Assembly (NCBI GenBank): GCA_025201765.1
Contig: MU623402.1
Span: 124,001 to 188,000, forward strand
DNA length: 64,000 bases
Source: Daldinia sp. FL1419
Lineage: Eukaryota; Ascomycota; Sordariomycetes; Xylariales; Hypoxylaceae
Direction: 5' to 3'
The position numbers were made by a program, and so were the translations under genes. The notes below the pieces were generated by a model. It had not been told where the DNA came from. It saw nothing but the letters and a program-made list of their open reading frames with translations, and searched no databases. Positions 1 through 11,546 of the stretch are shown in pieces. Every line of letters begins with the position of its first letter. The stretch's first letter is position 1.

Positions 1-195
1 TATTCACAACAATTCCTTGCAACAGCTGGACCCGCCGGAGTGACGGTGCAACAATACAGTAAAAGTTCCAAGTCTTGGTCGGAACCTTTACGATCAGCAG
101 TTAGCGCAGTCAGTGCCAGGTGGACTGCAAACGCTAACAAACTTGTGGCCGTTAATGGAGATGGAGTGATTAGTGTTCTTGCAGCTAAAGAGTAG
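1..195 (+). CDS. C-terminal end of a WD40 protein, probably pre-mRNA-processing factor Prp19 (5' truncated)
   Basis: The window opens inside a reading frame that runs 64 codons to a TAG at 193-195. The residues have the cadence of the last blades of a beta-propeller: an LATAGPAGVTVQQY strand, a KSWSEPLRSAVSAVS turn, then alternating small and hydrophobic residues. From memory this matches the carboxyl end of fungal Prp19, the U-box/WD40 ubiquitin ligase of the spliceosomal NineTeen complex, which acts in the nucleus. The U-box and most of the propeller lie outside the window, so the name rests on this tail alone. Another WD40 protein is possible. Confidence 0.55.
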   Translation, partial: YSQQFLATAGPAGVTVQQYSKSSKSWSEPLRSAVSAVSARWTANANKLVAVNGDGVISVLAAKE

Positions 196-2084
196 TAACC
201 CGAGCATGGAAATTTTGAATTGGTGGAAGAAAAGGAATCTATCATAACCAACCACTGGATGATGGGTAACTTAAGGTGTTCATGTATAATGTAACAAATG
301 TATCTACAATGATACATTTTAATAGCAAAAGGGAAAAAAATGAAAGTGAAAATAACCCCATGACATACCTGCTTGTAGTTGAGTAAGAAGATTCAGAAGT
401 TGAAATAGCTAACTTATAAGATATTGTTCCTTACATATTAAGGTAACTACCTGGGCACCTACTTACCTCGGTATCTGTAAGTCAAGGCATTTCAACTTTT
501 CTAGCATTACTTAAGTGCAAGTAATGAAATATATATTAAATGCAATACACTTCTTAGAATAGTGTTGGTTTCTTGGACATATACAATACAAATCAAAATT
601 AAATTAAATAACCTCTCTTGAAATATTTTGATTGTTCTTATTACAAAGTTGAGATGAAGATGAAGATCTGGAGAACCATATCTTCAAAATCTTGCAGCGA
701 GTTGCAAGGCATCTTACTTACCTAACATATTAGATTAGAAGCTATGATATATGGGCTAGCACAACGTACCAAGCGGATTGTGACAGTTCTATTAAGATTA
801 TGAAGTACCTCAAACCTTTTCTCTCGAAAGAAAAGCAACGTTATTTTTAGAACTAGTTATACCAACATTCTAAACCCGGTTTGGAATATAGTTGGGTGTT
901 TCTAGATAGCATTACCCTTATATAAGGGGTGGGCTATAACACACATTACGTGGGTAAATATCTAACCTAAGTAAGTACCTACATACCTGTATATTTCTAT
1001 ACTGTATCATTACACGTATGTAATTGGACCGAGACCCAATATCTATAGAACATGTTATTTACATATACTTGCTGCACATATACGAAACAGGCTTGGCTCG
1101 TAAGGCTGCCCCGTGCGGCTGTCCACTAGCTCTGCGGGGCAATGCACTAGACCTATGTACAAGCAGGACAGACCTTATCTAAGTACAGGTACCTGATGCA
1201 TGTGCCCACTTTAGCAGAATCGCATCCATGGGAATAAGAAGCTCAGTTTCTTATCCGCCTGAATTTATTTGAACTATGTAGTACAAAAAATTTTTAAAGA
1301 AATTTTTATTTAAAAGAATTAAGCCATTTTCTTATATTAAGTTACTATGATCTCGATATGGCATAAATTCTCATGTTAAGGCATCTATTCTAACGGCATT
1401 TTGCTGTAGAAACCAGCATACCTAACGTGCTAAATACCTTATCTAATGTAAGTACTTAATTTTTTTTAGTCTGTGATGCGGCGTCATCCCTGCTGCAAGT
1501 AACAGGTAGTTAATGTTTTAATAATTAGAACCTCTGCGCACATACAGTAAGAGCGAACTACAAGGCTCGCGTTAATATGAATTTCGCCATTAAACATCGC
1601 AACCGTTCCCAAGCAGGCCAGCTTTCTACTCTCTTCCTACTGTGAACCAATTTAGGTTTACTTTTCTTTAGCCCCCTCTCACCATTTTTTTCTTTTCTTT
1701 AATTACCAACGTTTAATCCTACCACCCACTGCCTTATCAACTCCTTCTCTTCGTAACGTCTACAACGTGGCGCGGTGCAGCGGCAAGCATACGTTAACGG
1801 AGACATACCACTCCTCTATACGTCGTTACGAGGAAAGCGATGTTTGTTGATGCGTTTTCAATGAAATAATAACGCGGGATTGATCTCAAGAAATTTCTAC
1901 CATAGCAGTCCCGCACAATTAAGTCTGGTTGGTGAGTCTGATCTCTATCTGATGTTTTGCGGGTTCGCATAATTCGTGCGTTGAATCGGCCAGCATCATC
2001 TATTGCTCTAGGTTACTGCCATATCTTTCTCGTATTGAACGCTAATATTCGGTCAATACAGACTCATTTACAAGTTGTTTCGAT
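196..2084. other. Intergenic region, no gene seen
   Basis: AT-rich spacer with many stops in all frames. It holds the 3' flank of the WD40 gene and presumably the promoter and pyrimidine-rich leader of the next gene (CTTTTCTTT-type tracts around 1660-1700). A short open frame at 1957-2181 overlaps the next start codon in another phase and has no recognisable content. TAGGTA/TACCTA words recur. I see no RNA gene. Confidence 0.6.
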
Positions 2085-3674
2085 ATGGCCGAAATCGCCG
2101 ATTCCGATCTTCCAGATCCTTTATCGTCGTCCCCTCCAGGCTTTGTTATTGGAACTCCTACATTGTCTTCTCAGGATATAGAATACCTTGATGCGGATTC
2201 GACTATGTCCGAGTCCTCCTCCAGTGTCCAGGCACACCCTCGACGCGCTTATGGCCAGAGTCCCCTGCATAGTAGTAGCTCAGCTCCCGGTATTGCATCT
2301 TCTCGCATATCCTCCAGTGAACCGGAGGAAACCGTAGGCTTCGCCGAACATATTTATTCTAACGATTCCCCGATAGACAGTGATAATCTCTTGGATAACG
2401 GATACGACCACGAGTACGACGAAATAGAAATCGATGACGATTTGTTCGATGCGTATGACTCAGAAGAGAGTCTGTTCGTTAATGATCGCCCCAATAGAGA
2501 GGGTGATATTAATCCAGCTGATCGCCAATCCCCTGTTTCGTGGTTGAGCAGCTCAGAAGATAATAACATTATAGAAGACTACCTACCGCCTAGAATGGAT
2601 CGGGTTAGAGAGCTGCAGAACATGCGGGATGAGTTGGTAGGGATGGAGGTAGAGCAGCCTAGAAACCCCACTGCTCGTAGACAAAGACGGGAAGTCCAAA
2701 GACAACTTGAGGTGATTGACTTGACGGGCGATAGTCCTGTTCAACCCGCCCCTCCGCCTCATCCCGCGAATCTATCTGCACGACGCTCACAACAGAGAGG
2801 CACTCCCCCCCGATTAGAACGAAGTGACGCTAGCTACGTGAACCCTCAGACCGTCATCGATCTCGTTTCGGATTCCGACGACGAACCTACAGTAATGTCT
2901 GCTCCTGGAAGGAACGCCCCTCATTCTCTCCGTAATCCTCGGCGGGGTGAACAAAACCGAAATCAAGATAGGCCACGGCAATCAGCGCAACCCGAACCCG
3001 CACGCCGCAACACTTTTGACCAGCTTCAACATCTCATGACTCATATACCCATTCTTCGCATTCTCCAACACAACCCGATGGCGAATAATCACCACGACGA
3101 TGACCTAGTTGTGATAGGTCAGCGTAATTTGCTGCCAGAAATGATGGCGCCGCGACCCAACTTCCCTCCGATCGACCTTGACTACGAAGTCCTTCCTTTT
3201 CCGGGGCCGCCGCCGCCTGCGCCGGCGGGCGCTTACCCGAAGCCTGCCCATGAGCCTCCGAAGGAAACAAGACCAGGTTTCACGAGAGTTACAGGCGAAG
3301 ATGTCGTAGCTATCTGTCCCAGTTGTGACCAAGAGCTGGCATATGACCCGGACGGCGATGTGGGTAATGCGGATACACCTTCCAGAAAAGGCCGCACGAA
3401 GAAAGATAAAGCTGAACATCACTTTTGGGCCGTTAAGGCCTGTGGGCACGTAAGTATTTGTGCAGTCGCCTATTCAAATAAAAGCATATATTAATTATAT
3501 CTTTAGGTCTATTGCAGAAAGTGCTACGAGTATCGCAAATCCACAGCCAAGAATCGCGTCCCTGTAGGTTTCCGACCTGACCCCAGTGGTGCCAAGAATA
3601 AGGTAGTTTGCGCCGTTGAGGACTGTAGCTCTGATGTGAGCGCAAAGGCCGCCTGGGTCGGTATCTTCCTATGA
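2085..3674 (+). CDS. RING-finger protein with SUMO-interacting motifs (probable SUMO-targeted ubiquitin ligase subunit)
   Basis: Two exons, 2085-3449 and 3507-3674, give 510 residues; the 57-nt intron (GTAAGT to CTTTAG) is phase 0. The C-terminus carries a C3HC4 RING split by the intron: C411-x2-C414, then C453-x-H455-x2-C458-x2-C461, then C490-x4-C495. The long disordered acidic N-terminus carries hydrophobic-acidic SUMO-interacting motifs: VIDLTGD near residue 210, VIDLVSDSDDE near 257 and a weaker DDDLVVIG near 338. RING plus tandem SIMs is the architecture of Slx5/Rfp-type ligases, which ubiquitylate SUMO-modified nuclear proteins during DNA repair. The final pair is spaced C-x4-C instead of the usual C-x2-C. 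Without the intron the RING is cut in half. The ligase role is inferred from architecture. Confidence 0.75.
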
Positions 3675-4965
3675 TACGTAAACCTCACTCTACTTCGACG
3701 GGCCGGTTTAATCTAATTCGAGATACTGGATACTCGACTCGTGATATTTCAACGGCCTTGTGACAACTCTCCAGTACTCATCTGCATCATATGGCGTTCA
3801 ATTCAGGCGGGGGTAAGGATTATACACATGGGAATGACGGCCGGAAGGGAATTCGGTTTGTTCGATATCCTCACATTTTATTCATGGTTAGGCACCTCCT
3901 TTCTATATTGTGCGCCTTTGCCGCGCGTGGTCCACGGCATGTGTTTTCCACACTCGGACTTAACTATGTTTACTAGCTTCCCCACCATCACGAAGATTCG
4001 GCATACGGATTGAGACACTATGAATTTGGTAGATATGATGGACGGAAACAGTGTGTTTTAGGTACTTAGGTCGCGTCGCGTCGCGTTGCGTGATGTCGCG
4101 CTGCATCCTAGTCTATGCAGTGGTGACATTCGACTAGCCTATATACCTACCTCCTACACTAGCTACCTAGACAATAGACGCATCGTCGTATTCCGAAAGT
4201 TCGTAAAACTTCAGGGAGTGTTTTCTTTTTTTTTTTTTCTATCTCTAGCCACGTAATTACCTTGCTTTGCATCGACCTCAGTTTAGGAGGTAAAGGAAAA
4301 AAAAAAAAAGTCCAGCGACGCACGTGCATTCAGAGGTAGTATGATATGTAAGTAATGATGTATTCAAGTATTCAAGTCCCTTTCACAACCTTAGGATTAT
4401 ACCTACTAGGCATCTTCTATCATGTTTATCTGGGTAGCTGCCTCCTGACTGACTCACCCGTAACTGCCGTAGAGAGAACGTAAGCTGCAAGCCGTAAGCT
4501 GGCCACATCCGTTCTTACCTCCTTATATCTGGGTAGCTAGGTAGTGCCTACCTTTTACGCAAATTACGGACTTATGCTCAAGGCCTACGGTATTACTTAC
4601 CTAATCTACCAGCAAGGAAGATAGCAGGGGTTTCAGTGTGTTGCAGGATTAGTGCTGACACAAATCTTTTCCTTTTTTTCTTTCTTTTTTTCCCCTTTCT
4701 TAACAAGAAGGCTTAGGCCATGCCCGGGGCCAAGAGGGGGACTCTCGTACGAAGATCTAGTTTGTCGATTATGCTCGATCTCTAACATATTTTGACTTTA
4801 TTCTGAAATTTATTCTCTCTATCTACGTTCGCATCTTGGTACGTTTATGTTTACATCTATATCCATGAAGCTAATCTATTCAACCGTCATAGGTCACATC
4901 CGCATCCGTTGATATATCACTCGTATATCCCTTATCTATCTCAGATGGTCCAATAGTTGCCAACT
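3675..4965. other. Intergenic region, no gene seen
   Basis: Contains the 3' flank of the RING gene and the leader of the Zn2Cys6 gene. A T tract near 4223-4240 and an A tract near 4299-4310 are complementary and could pair as a weak hairpin. Short open frames at 3741-4013 show no family features. CT-rich tracts before 4700 look like promoter or leader sequence. Confidence 0.55.
4071..4090. repeat. TCGCG short tandem repeat
   Basis: Three perfect TCGCG units followed by one variant TTGCG, unusually CpG-rich for this spacer. Probably replication slippage; no function evident. Confidence 0.7.
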
Positions 4966-7448
4966 ATGTTCACCACTTTCCTAGGTCCGTCTCCAAGATC
5001 TAGTGAATCCGGGGCGAACTCCGCTTCTCCAAATGGGTCACAGCCACGGCCCCGGCAGAAACGGAGCCAGGTAGCGCGCGCCTGGTAAGTTACGATACGT
5101 GTATACGCCTACGCGTCTATACACTTATACGACACTATTCCCATATGTCTACTAAACACGTACATCTATACGTCCCATCTATACGATCACCTGTCTAGCC
5201 TTACCTACACATCTCTGTCCCATTGGGTCATCTCATATTAACTCTTCCTAGTGATTACTGCCGCGTACATAGAATCAAATGCGATAATAATCATCCATGC
5301 CTCAACTGTCAAAATAGAGGAGGCCAGTGCAGTAATGATCGTACGAACGGAGTCCGCACACTACCACATGCGTTCCGCGAGATAGAGCGCTTAAAGCAGC
5401 GTAATCAAGAACTTCAGAAGGAGCTCGAAAAGGAACGCAGTCGTAATAGAAATCAGCCTGCTACCCCCGCCGGAACCTCTAGTTCTCAGCTCCCAACTCC
5501 CCCGAATATTTCATCTGTGTCAAGAGCCTCCATCACAACCCCGTCGGGTCCTTCTTCGTATGATGCCGTATCTTCCAGAAGATACTGGGAAGGCATCTAT
5601 ACTGATACGGCTAGATCCGCATCTAAAACTTGGTACGGTCCCGCATCATTGCTATATTTTATAAGTCGCTTGCATGCCTTCCTTGCTTCGACGCTGCAGC
5701 ATCACGTTCCCGAGAGATCATTGCAACCAAACTCGGCGAGCAGACTGCTGGATGGTCCTACGAGCCCACCAGATAAACGGACAGATGAGCGGGATCAGGT
5801 GCCTCCTGATGACCCCATCAAGGCTAAGGAGTATTTGACTGCTACACAGGAAGAATACTTTCTAGACCTTTATTGGCAGTCACATCACACTTCTCTGCTC
5901 GTTCTCGATGAGGACGATTTTCGGCAACATTATAAATCATTATGGGTCGGATCGAGAAAAAGGCGCAAACCATCAGCTCTCGTTGATATTGTTATAGCTC
6001 TATGTATGCAGTATGGCATGGCACGGGGCCGGGGTAGCAACAACTCGGCGCTGGGAAATGCCAACGTTGACACCGATGATGCGACGCTTGCTGGTCGCTG
6101 GCATTATTGCCGTTGTCAAAACCTTCTAGCTTGCGAGTTGGAGAGTCCTACTATATCGACTTTACAGTGCAATATTTTATCCGTGGTATGGCTATGTTGC
6201 GCTTCTTTTCAAAATATGGCAGATAGCACCTTGGCCGTCACGGCAAGGACAGCTCAGATGCTTGGCCTTCACCTACCACCGCCACCGAATATGCCCCAAC
6301 GCGAGAAGGAAATGCGAAAACGCTTATGGTGGTCCATCTACGCCGCCGAGACTAAAACTAGCATGAAGCTAGGTCGGCCCTTTATGCTCCACCTGTCGCA
6401 TGGGAGTTGTGGCCTGCCAGCTGACGACCACGAAGCCGCCGCGCAATCGGGGTCAGGCTTTGCGCCTTTAGACGATGATGTCACTTGGCTGAGCTGGAAT
6501 TTACACAATACGAAGCTTCTCCTCGCTGTCCGCGACGTATATACCGCTTTTTATGATAAGTATCCGGATTTCGTTGAGGCTGAAGGTGGCCAGACGATTT
6601 ATGACGCACCTACAGCCATGGAGACATACGCTGAATTCCTTATCGTACGTATGAGGGCTCTTGAACAGTGGGTTAAGGACTTGCCCAACGCATTGAAGAC
6701 CCAGCGTAAAAACCATGGTATCCCCTTTTCGACAGATCTATCACCGGTAGAGATCGAACAGTTCGCCCCGCTCTGGGTGCAACGCCAACGTCTGCTACTG
6801 GAGTTATTATATCATAATCTCTGTACAAACTTGTATCGACCGTTTATATCCTTCAAGAGGTCTTCGACCTCAATATTATCAACCCAGTCTTCGTCACTTG
6901 CGGAATCCTGCGCGCGCAGATGCGCAGGCCATGCTATGGCGCTCACGCATATTATGCGACAGATACTATCAACAACGGATATACTTACCGGTTGGCAAGA
7001 AGCTTTTCAATGGGAATGGAACGTTGCTATGACACTTGTTGGCTTCGTCCTCTCTCATCCTCATGATGAGTTGACACTAACAGCGCGAGAAGCTATAAAC
7101 GTATCAGTTGATGCTCTCGGTATTTTCGGCAACAGCTTTTCCGTAGCTGCGAGTGCGGCTGGACTAGTACGTGAACTCAGTATAACAACGGATCATATCA
7201 TTATGTCCCAGTCTATAAATGAAGGGGACGGGCTTATAGCTCAGGAGGGTCAATCCATTACCATGTTGTCCCAAAACGAACAAGCAGGTACAGCTATGGG
7301 TCCGGTGGATGTTGGATTTCCTATATTCGACGAGGACACAATTGCTGCAGTGCAAGGCATCCTTGCAGAGTCCATGGATCTTGCATTTGCTGTTGATGGT
7401 TACAACACTACGAATGTTTTATGGCCGAACATAGACCCTACGGAATAA
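4966..7448 (+). CDS. Zn2Cys6 binuclear-cluster transcription factor with fungal_trans domain
   Basis: Exon 1 is 4966-5084 and exon 2 is 5252-7448, giving 771 residues. The 167-nt intron splits the codon of the first zinc cysteine (TG|T), so the cluster appears only after splicing: C40-x2-C43-x6-C50-x5-C56-x2-C59-x6-C66. The start is the first ATG after an in-frame TAG at 4954. A heptad-like segment, about residues 82-105, follows as the dimerisation coil. A long helical region from about residue 190 resembles the fungal_trans middle homology domain, including a WNLHNTKLLLAVRDVYTAF stretch. It should act in the nucleus at CGG-type sites. Its neighbours downstream on the same strand are an MFS pump and an alcohol dehydrogenase, possible targets. 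I cannot assign a known regulator name. Confidence 0.88.
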
Positions 7449-8290
7449 TAAACTACATTAGGTACTTACATTAGGTGCTAATACACCTGGTAATATAGGT
7501 ATGTAGTAGCCGGATTGGTGAAAATTATATGGAGTGTTATGTTATTAAGTAAACATATATAAGTACCTAACTTAGTTTAGGTACTTATTCACTTTTCCAT
7601 AAAGAACAAATCCTTTCTCAGAATCACGCGTAATGAACACATAACCCAGTTAGTCTCCTTTATATGCGATCAATTTCATTTAATTATTATATTTTGAACT
7701 TCTTGTTATGTACACTCGTATCTAGGGGGTACGTACCTAGGTATTGACCAATAGGAGCTACTCCTTTTCTCTGCAAAAGACAATATGCTTCCGTGGTGTA
7801 AGTGGGGCCGCAAACCCGGGTTCCGAAAATACGGAGCCCCTCCGTATACAAAAGAACCGCATTTTCCAAAAGGAGTTACGGAAGAAGAAGGGCACGACAA
7901 AACGACATTCTCGGTCTGAGTCATAGTGGATAGTGATTAATAGGTGATATTTGAGCTGCGGCCCGCCCAGCCAAGAAAACAGTAGAACGAATCTATGGAG
8001 ATAACTGAAAATTTGCTGGTATTTGGGCTCTAAACGCCGGGATGTCGGATCTACTGTTGGATAATCGCGTTTGATGCCAGATGGGGCGTCACCATAAGGC
8101 ATGAAGACGATAAGTCCAGCAAAGAGTGTCAGCGTATATCTACATGATGCCGCAATTTAAAGGGGGATAAAAAAAAGAGCAGTTAATATAAAAATACCAC
8201 CCTAACCGGCTCCTGGCCTGGGACTTCTCTCTGTTCTCCTTAGTGACCGCTTCCTAGGCGCCCAAGGACAAGACCAATCTAACGATAACG
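7449..8290. other. Intergenic region, probable promoter of the MFS gene
   Basis: No convincing gene. Two or three short frames overlap on both strands around 7690-8100 without domain features. A CTCTCTGTTCTCCTT pyrimidine tract at 8227-8241 shortly before the MFS start looks like a leader element. Confidence 0.5.
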
Positions 8291-10081
8291 ATGAGTAACG
8301 TTACCATGGAGCAAAAGACTGAGGAGACCAACCCTGAATCGACGCAAAAAGTCGAGACGGGCACGCCTGAGAACGGAAATCAGGCGCTCAATCAAGACAC
8401 GCCGCGAAATGCACCTATCCAAGAGAAAGGAGAGCCGCAAGAGCGCTCCGTAAGGGGATTCCGCTGGTTCTTGGTATGTTTATCGATCTTCTCAGCCAAC
8501 CTGCTCTTCGGACTCGATAACACCATCGCAGCCGACATCCAGGGCGCCGTGTCCGAAACCTACCAAAACACAGGACAACTAGGATGGCTCGGTGTGGGAT
8601 TTACGCTAGGTTCGGCTGCCGGTATCTTGCCAATTGGAAAATCGTATGCCATATTTGACAACAGATGGGTATTCATTGCCTGTCTGACGAACTTCGCGGC
8701 TGCTAGCGCGCTGTGTGGCGCTGCGCCGAATATGAATGCTATGATCGTAGGACGTGTCTGGGCCGGCTTTGGGGGCTCCGGGATGTACCTCGGCACGCTG
8801 AATATCTCGACGGCTCTTGTTCTGCCCAAAGAACAGCCCGTATACGTGGCTGGCACTGGATTCATCTACGGCGCTGGAGCTATCCTCGGTCCCGTTGTTG
8901 GAGGTCTACTTGCCGATAGTGCTGCGACGTGGCGATGGGTAAGTCTTATAACAAGTCAATCGAGATATTGGATTTTTCGGCTAACATGGGCTAATATACA
9001 GGCCTTCTACCTCAACCTCGTCATTTTCGGTGCGATGTCGCCCATCTACTTGTTCCTGGTCCCCTCCGTCCCGCGTCGGCCAGAGATGTCCTTCCTCCAG
9101 AAGGTCAAGATGATGGACTGGTTCGGTATCCTGCTCAACTCCGCCATGTACTCCTGTTTCACGGTAGCTTTCCTTTTCGGCGGTGTCCAGTGGGCCTGGA
9201 ATGACGGACGCACCATCACTTTGATCGTGTTGGCTTTCGTCCTACTTATCGCCTTCGTCCTTACGCAGAAATTCGCCATCTTAACCGACAAGGCCAACAG
9301 GCTGTTCCCGTGCAGCTTCTTACGAAACCCACAGCTTGTGCTCATGTACGTTCTGATGTTCTGCAGCGGTCTGAGTTTGTTCGTCGCTGTGTACTACATC
9401 CCGTTCTACTACTTATTTGCGCGAGGTGAATCGGGTACCCAGTCCGCCGTCCGACTACTGCCTTACATCTGTTTCTACGTTGCCGCCATCTTGATCTGTG
9501 GTGCCGTCATGGGCCGCGTGGGTTACCATATCGTGTGGTTCTTGCTCTCGGGACTGTTCTTGACGGCCGGTGCGGCTGCTATGTACACTGTGCACGCCGA
9601 CACGTCGAATGCGAAGATTATAGGATTCTCGATTCTTCTAGCAGTCGGGATGACAACATCTCAGGCACCGTACGCGATAGGACACCTACTGGTAGAACCT
9701 GAACTTGCGGCAGATCTCATTCAATACATCAACATTTCGCAGGGTTCTTGTCAGCTAGTTGGTCTAGTCATTGCGAGCGCAATCTTCCAGGCCGAGGCGT
9801 TCTCTGGTATTCGAGCACTTTTGCCCGCGGACCACTACACAGATGCCGATATTCAAGCAGCTGTTGCAGGCGCGCGAAGTGAGGTTTTGGCGCAAGCGTC
9901 GCCCGAAGTTCGTGCCGCTGCTATCGACGTCATTGTCGAAGCCATCGACAAGATCTGGATTTTGGTTATAGTCGCGTCAGCCATATTCACGATGTGCACA
10001 CTGTTCCTGACGCGCGAACGCTTTGTAAAGCCTAAGGGACGGCATGGAGACGATACGGGACCTTTGATGATGGTCTTCTAA
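8291..10081 (+). CDS. MFS transporter, DHA2-type multidrug efflux family
   Basis: Exons 8291-8938 and 9002-10081 encode 575 residues. The 63-nt intron (GTAAGT to ATACAG) is a multiple of three without stops, so an unspliced frame of 596 residues is also open; splicing restores the family motif WRWAFYLN. The hydrophilic N-tail of about 55 residues is followed by many membrane helices, fitting the 12-14 of DHA2 transporters. The FGLDNTIAADIQ segment of helix 1 and the GKSYAIFDNRW loop 2-3 (a motif A variant) are visible. Such proteins use the proton gradient at the plasma membrane to export toxic or secondary compounds. The substrate cannot be read from sequence. The Zn2Cys6 gene lies 842 bp upstream on the same strand. 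Confidence 0.88.
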   Translation: MSNVTMEQKTEETNPESTQKVETGTPENGNQALNQDTPRNAPIQEKGEPQERSVRGFRWFLVCLSIFSANLLFGLDNTIAADIQGAVSETYQNTGQLGWLGVGFTLGSAAGILPIGKSYAIFDNRWVFIACLTNFAAASALCGAAPNMNAMIVGRVWAGFGGSGMYLGTLNISTALVLPKEQPVYVAGTGFIYGAGAILGPVVGGLLADSAATWRWVSLITSQSRYWIFRLTWANIQAFYLNLVIFGAMSPIYLFLVPSVPRRPEMSFLQKVKMMDWFGILLNSAMYSCFTVAFLFGGVQWAWNDGRTITLIVLAFVLLIAFVLTQKFAILTDKANRLFPCSFLRNPQLVLMYVLMFCSGLSLFVAVYYIPFYYLFARGESGTQSAVRLLPYICFYVAAILICGAVMGRVGYHIVWFLLSGLFLTAGAAAMYTVHADTSNAKIIGFSILLAVGMTTSQAPYAIGHLLVEPELAADLIQYINISQGSCQLVGLVIASAIFQAEAFSGIRALLPADHYTDADIQAAVAGARSEVLAQASPEVRAAAIDVIVEAIDKIWILVIVASAIFTMCTLFLTRERFVKPKGRHGDDTGPLMMVF

Positions 10082-10810
10082 AAGTCTCTACGCATTACCC
10101 AAAAATGGGAATCTATACAGGAGGTGTGTTGGGGATAAATAACCAAACGCCTTTCCTTGTATTAACTGTCCTCCATCAGTTACAGATGTGGAGGCAGGAA
10201 ACTAGTAAATGTAGTCTAATAGCCATTCGTTCTCGTATTTGGTTCGATTTTAACTAACTGGCTTAGATGATAAAGTAGAGGCAAGTGGGCTGTCTTCAAA
10301 AGGGGCGATTATAGCTACGGGTTATGATATAGGTCAGGTTTATACTTCTCTAGTGCCTAATATGGCCATTTTAATATAATTTGTATACTACTCGATAACT
10401 CTCTCCTAGTGTGCTTATATGTCGATTATATGTTCGCGCTTTGCTCCGCTTACTTACTATTCGACCATCCCTAAGGTTGAGGGCGAAGGGATTCCCATAG
10501 TTCCTCCAATGTCGAACATGCGTAATACACGTCAAGCCATTACCATCGAGTGATCGTTGGATCACCTTCTCATCCCTATAGTCTATGATACTTTACCAAC
10601 TCGGCATAAGTAATACACATGTTGGTACCAAAATACCTAGTAGGTATTTCAAGTTTTTACAGCATTTGACCCTAACAGTAGCTTACACCTTTCCGTGTCC
10701 TCCTGGAAATATACATTCTAAGCACTAATATAATAATCTACGGCGTCAGAGACCGCTGCTAGATGTTGCGAATAACAGGTTTATAGAACATTCAAAGTAG
10801 GTACCTACTT

Positions 10811-10935
10811 TTACTTGTCATGCTTAGTAGGCCAGTCTGGTTTGCCCTTATAGTAATTTCTCGAGCCATCCTTAAGGAATGGCCCTCTTCTAAACATAGG
10901 GCAGTACCCAAGAGTACAACGAGATGTTCTCAACA
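10811..10935 (-). pseudogene. Possible C-terminal coding remnant, family unknown
   Basis: On the minus strand 40 or so codons run open to a TAA at 10811-10813. Composition is protein-like, rich in Gly, Lys, Arg, Tyr and Trp (for example FLKDGSRNYYKGKPDW). I recognise no family and see no start or splice site that would make it a whole gene. It may be chance. Confidence 0.22.
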
Positions 10936-11107
10936 AGTTATTAGTAATGCATGATTGAAAATTTCGCAAGGCTCCGGATAGTAAGTCTTAGACGTCTGTG
11001 CAGTTTACACAGCTATGATTGAATTATATATTGGCGGACTTTACATAACTCCACCTAAATTCCAGATCAATAGATTCGGTACAGTTGCAAAAAACTTACA
11101 TCATTTT

Positions 11108-11382
11108 TTATTTTTCGTCGGCTTCTTCTAGTATCGGTATACACTCGTCGGTGGGTTCCCGCACGTGGCAATTCCGGAGCTCCTTTAGGAAAAGAGCTTG
11201 ATCGCGATCCACAACATCATTAGGAAGCAAAGAGCGAAGTAACATAAGATTATTAAAAATCAATATCTTCAGTAGCTCGAAATACACGAAGCCTTAGGGA
11301 GAGCTCCTTAGCTGTGGATAATCCAAGGTCCCTTGTAACGGACTTGGGGAGATTCGAGATGACTCGTTTTGAAGTAGGAAGA
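11108..11382 (-). pseudogene. Possible decayed coding segment, family unknown
   Basis: Minus-strand frame with about 42 open codons (around KSVTRDLGLSTAKELSLRL) meets a TAA. After a one-base shift in a T run it continues as about 48 more codons to a TAA at 11108-11110, ending in an acidic ECIPILEEADEK tail. The join by a single-base slip suggests a frameshifted relic. No domain is recognised. It lies upstream of and opposite to the dehydrogenase gene. Confidence 0.28.
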
Positions 11383-11546
11383 TGTTAACCTAGTGAATAG
11401 GCTGAAAATGAGATTTATAATTTTATATAAAGAGTGATGTGACTACTTGCTTATGTCTCGAATTGTGTTAAACGTTAGACTCTAAGATTCGCTCAGCTGT
11501 ATTTGAACATCAAGCCCCCCCCAAAAAACCCCTAATAGTTAGAGAA

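Larger units (their letters stand above)
10082..11546. other. Intergenic region with two short minus-strand coding remnants
   Basis: No intact gene. The two minus-strand open fragments listed separately (10811-10935 and 11108-11382) read like protein but do not connect into a gene. A run of eight C then six A at about 11515-11528 lies just before the dehydrogenase start. Confidence 0.5.

Noticed and set aside
1957..2181. 74-codon frame overlapping the RING gene start
   Set aside because: No coding character; at most an upstream open frame in the leader.
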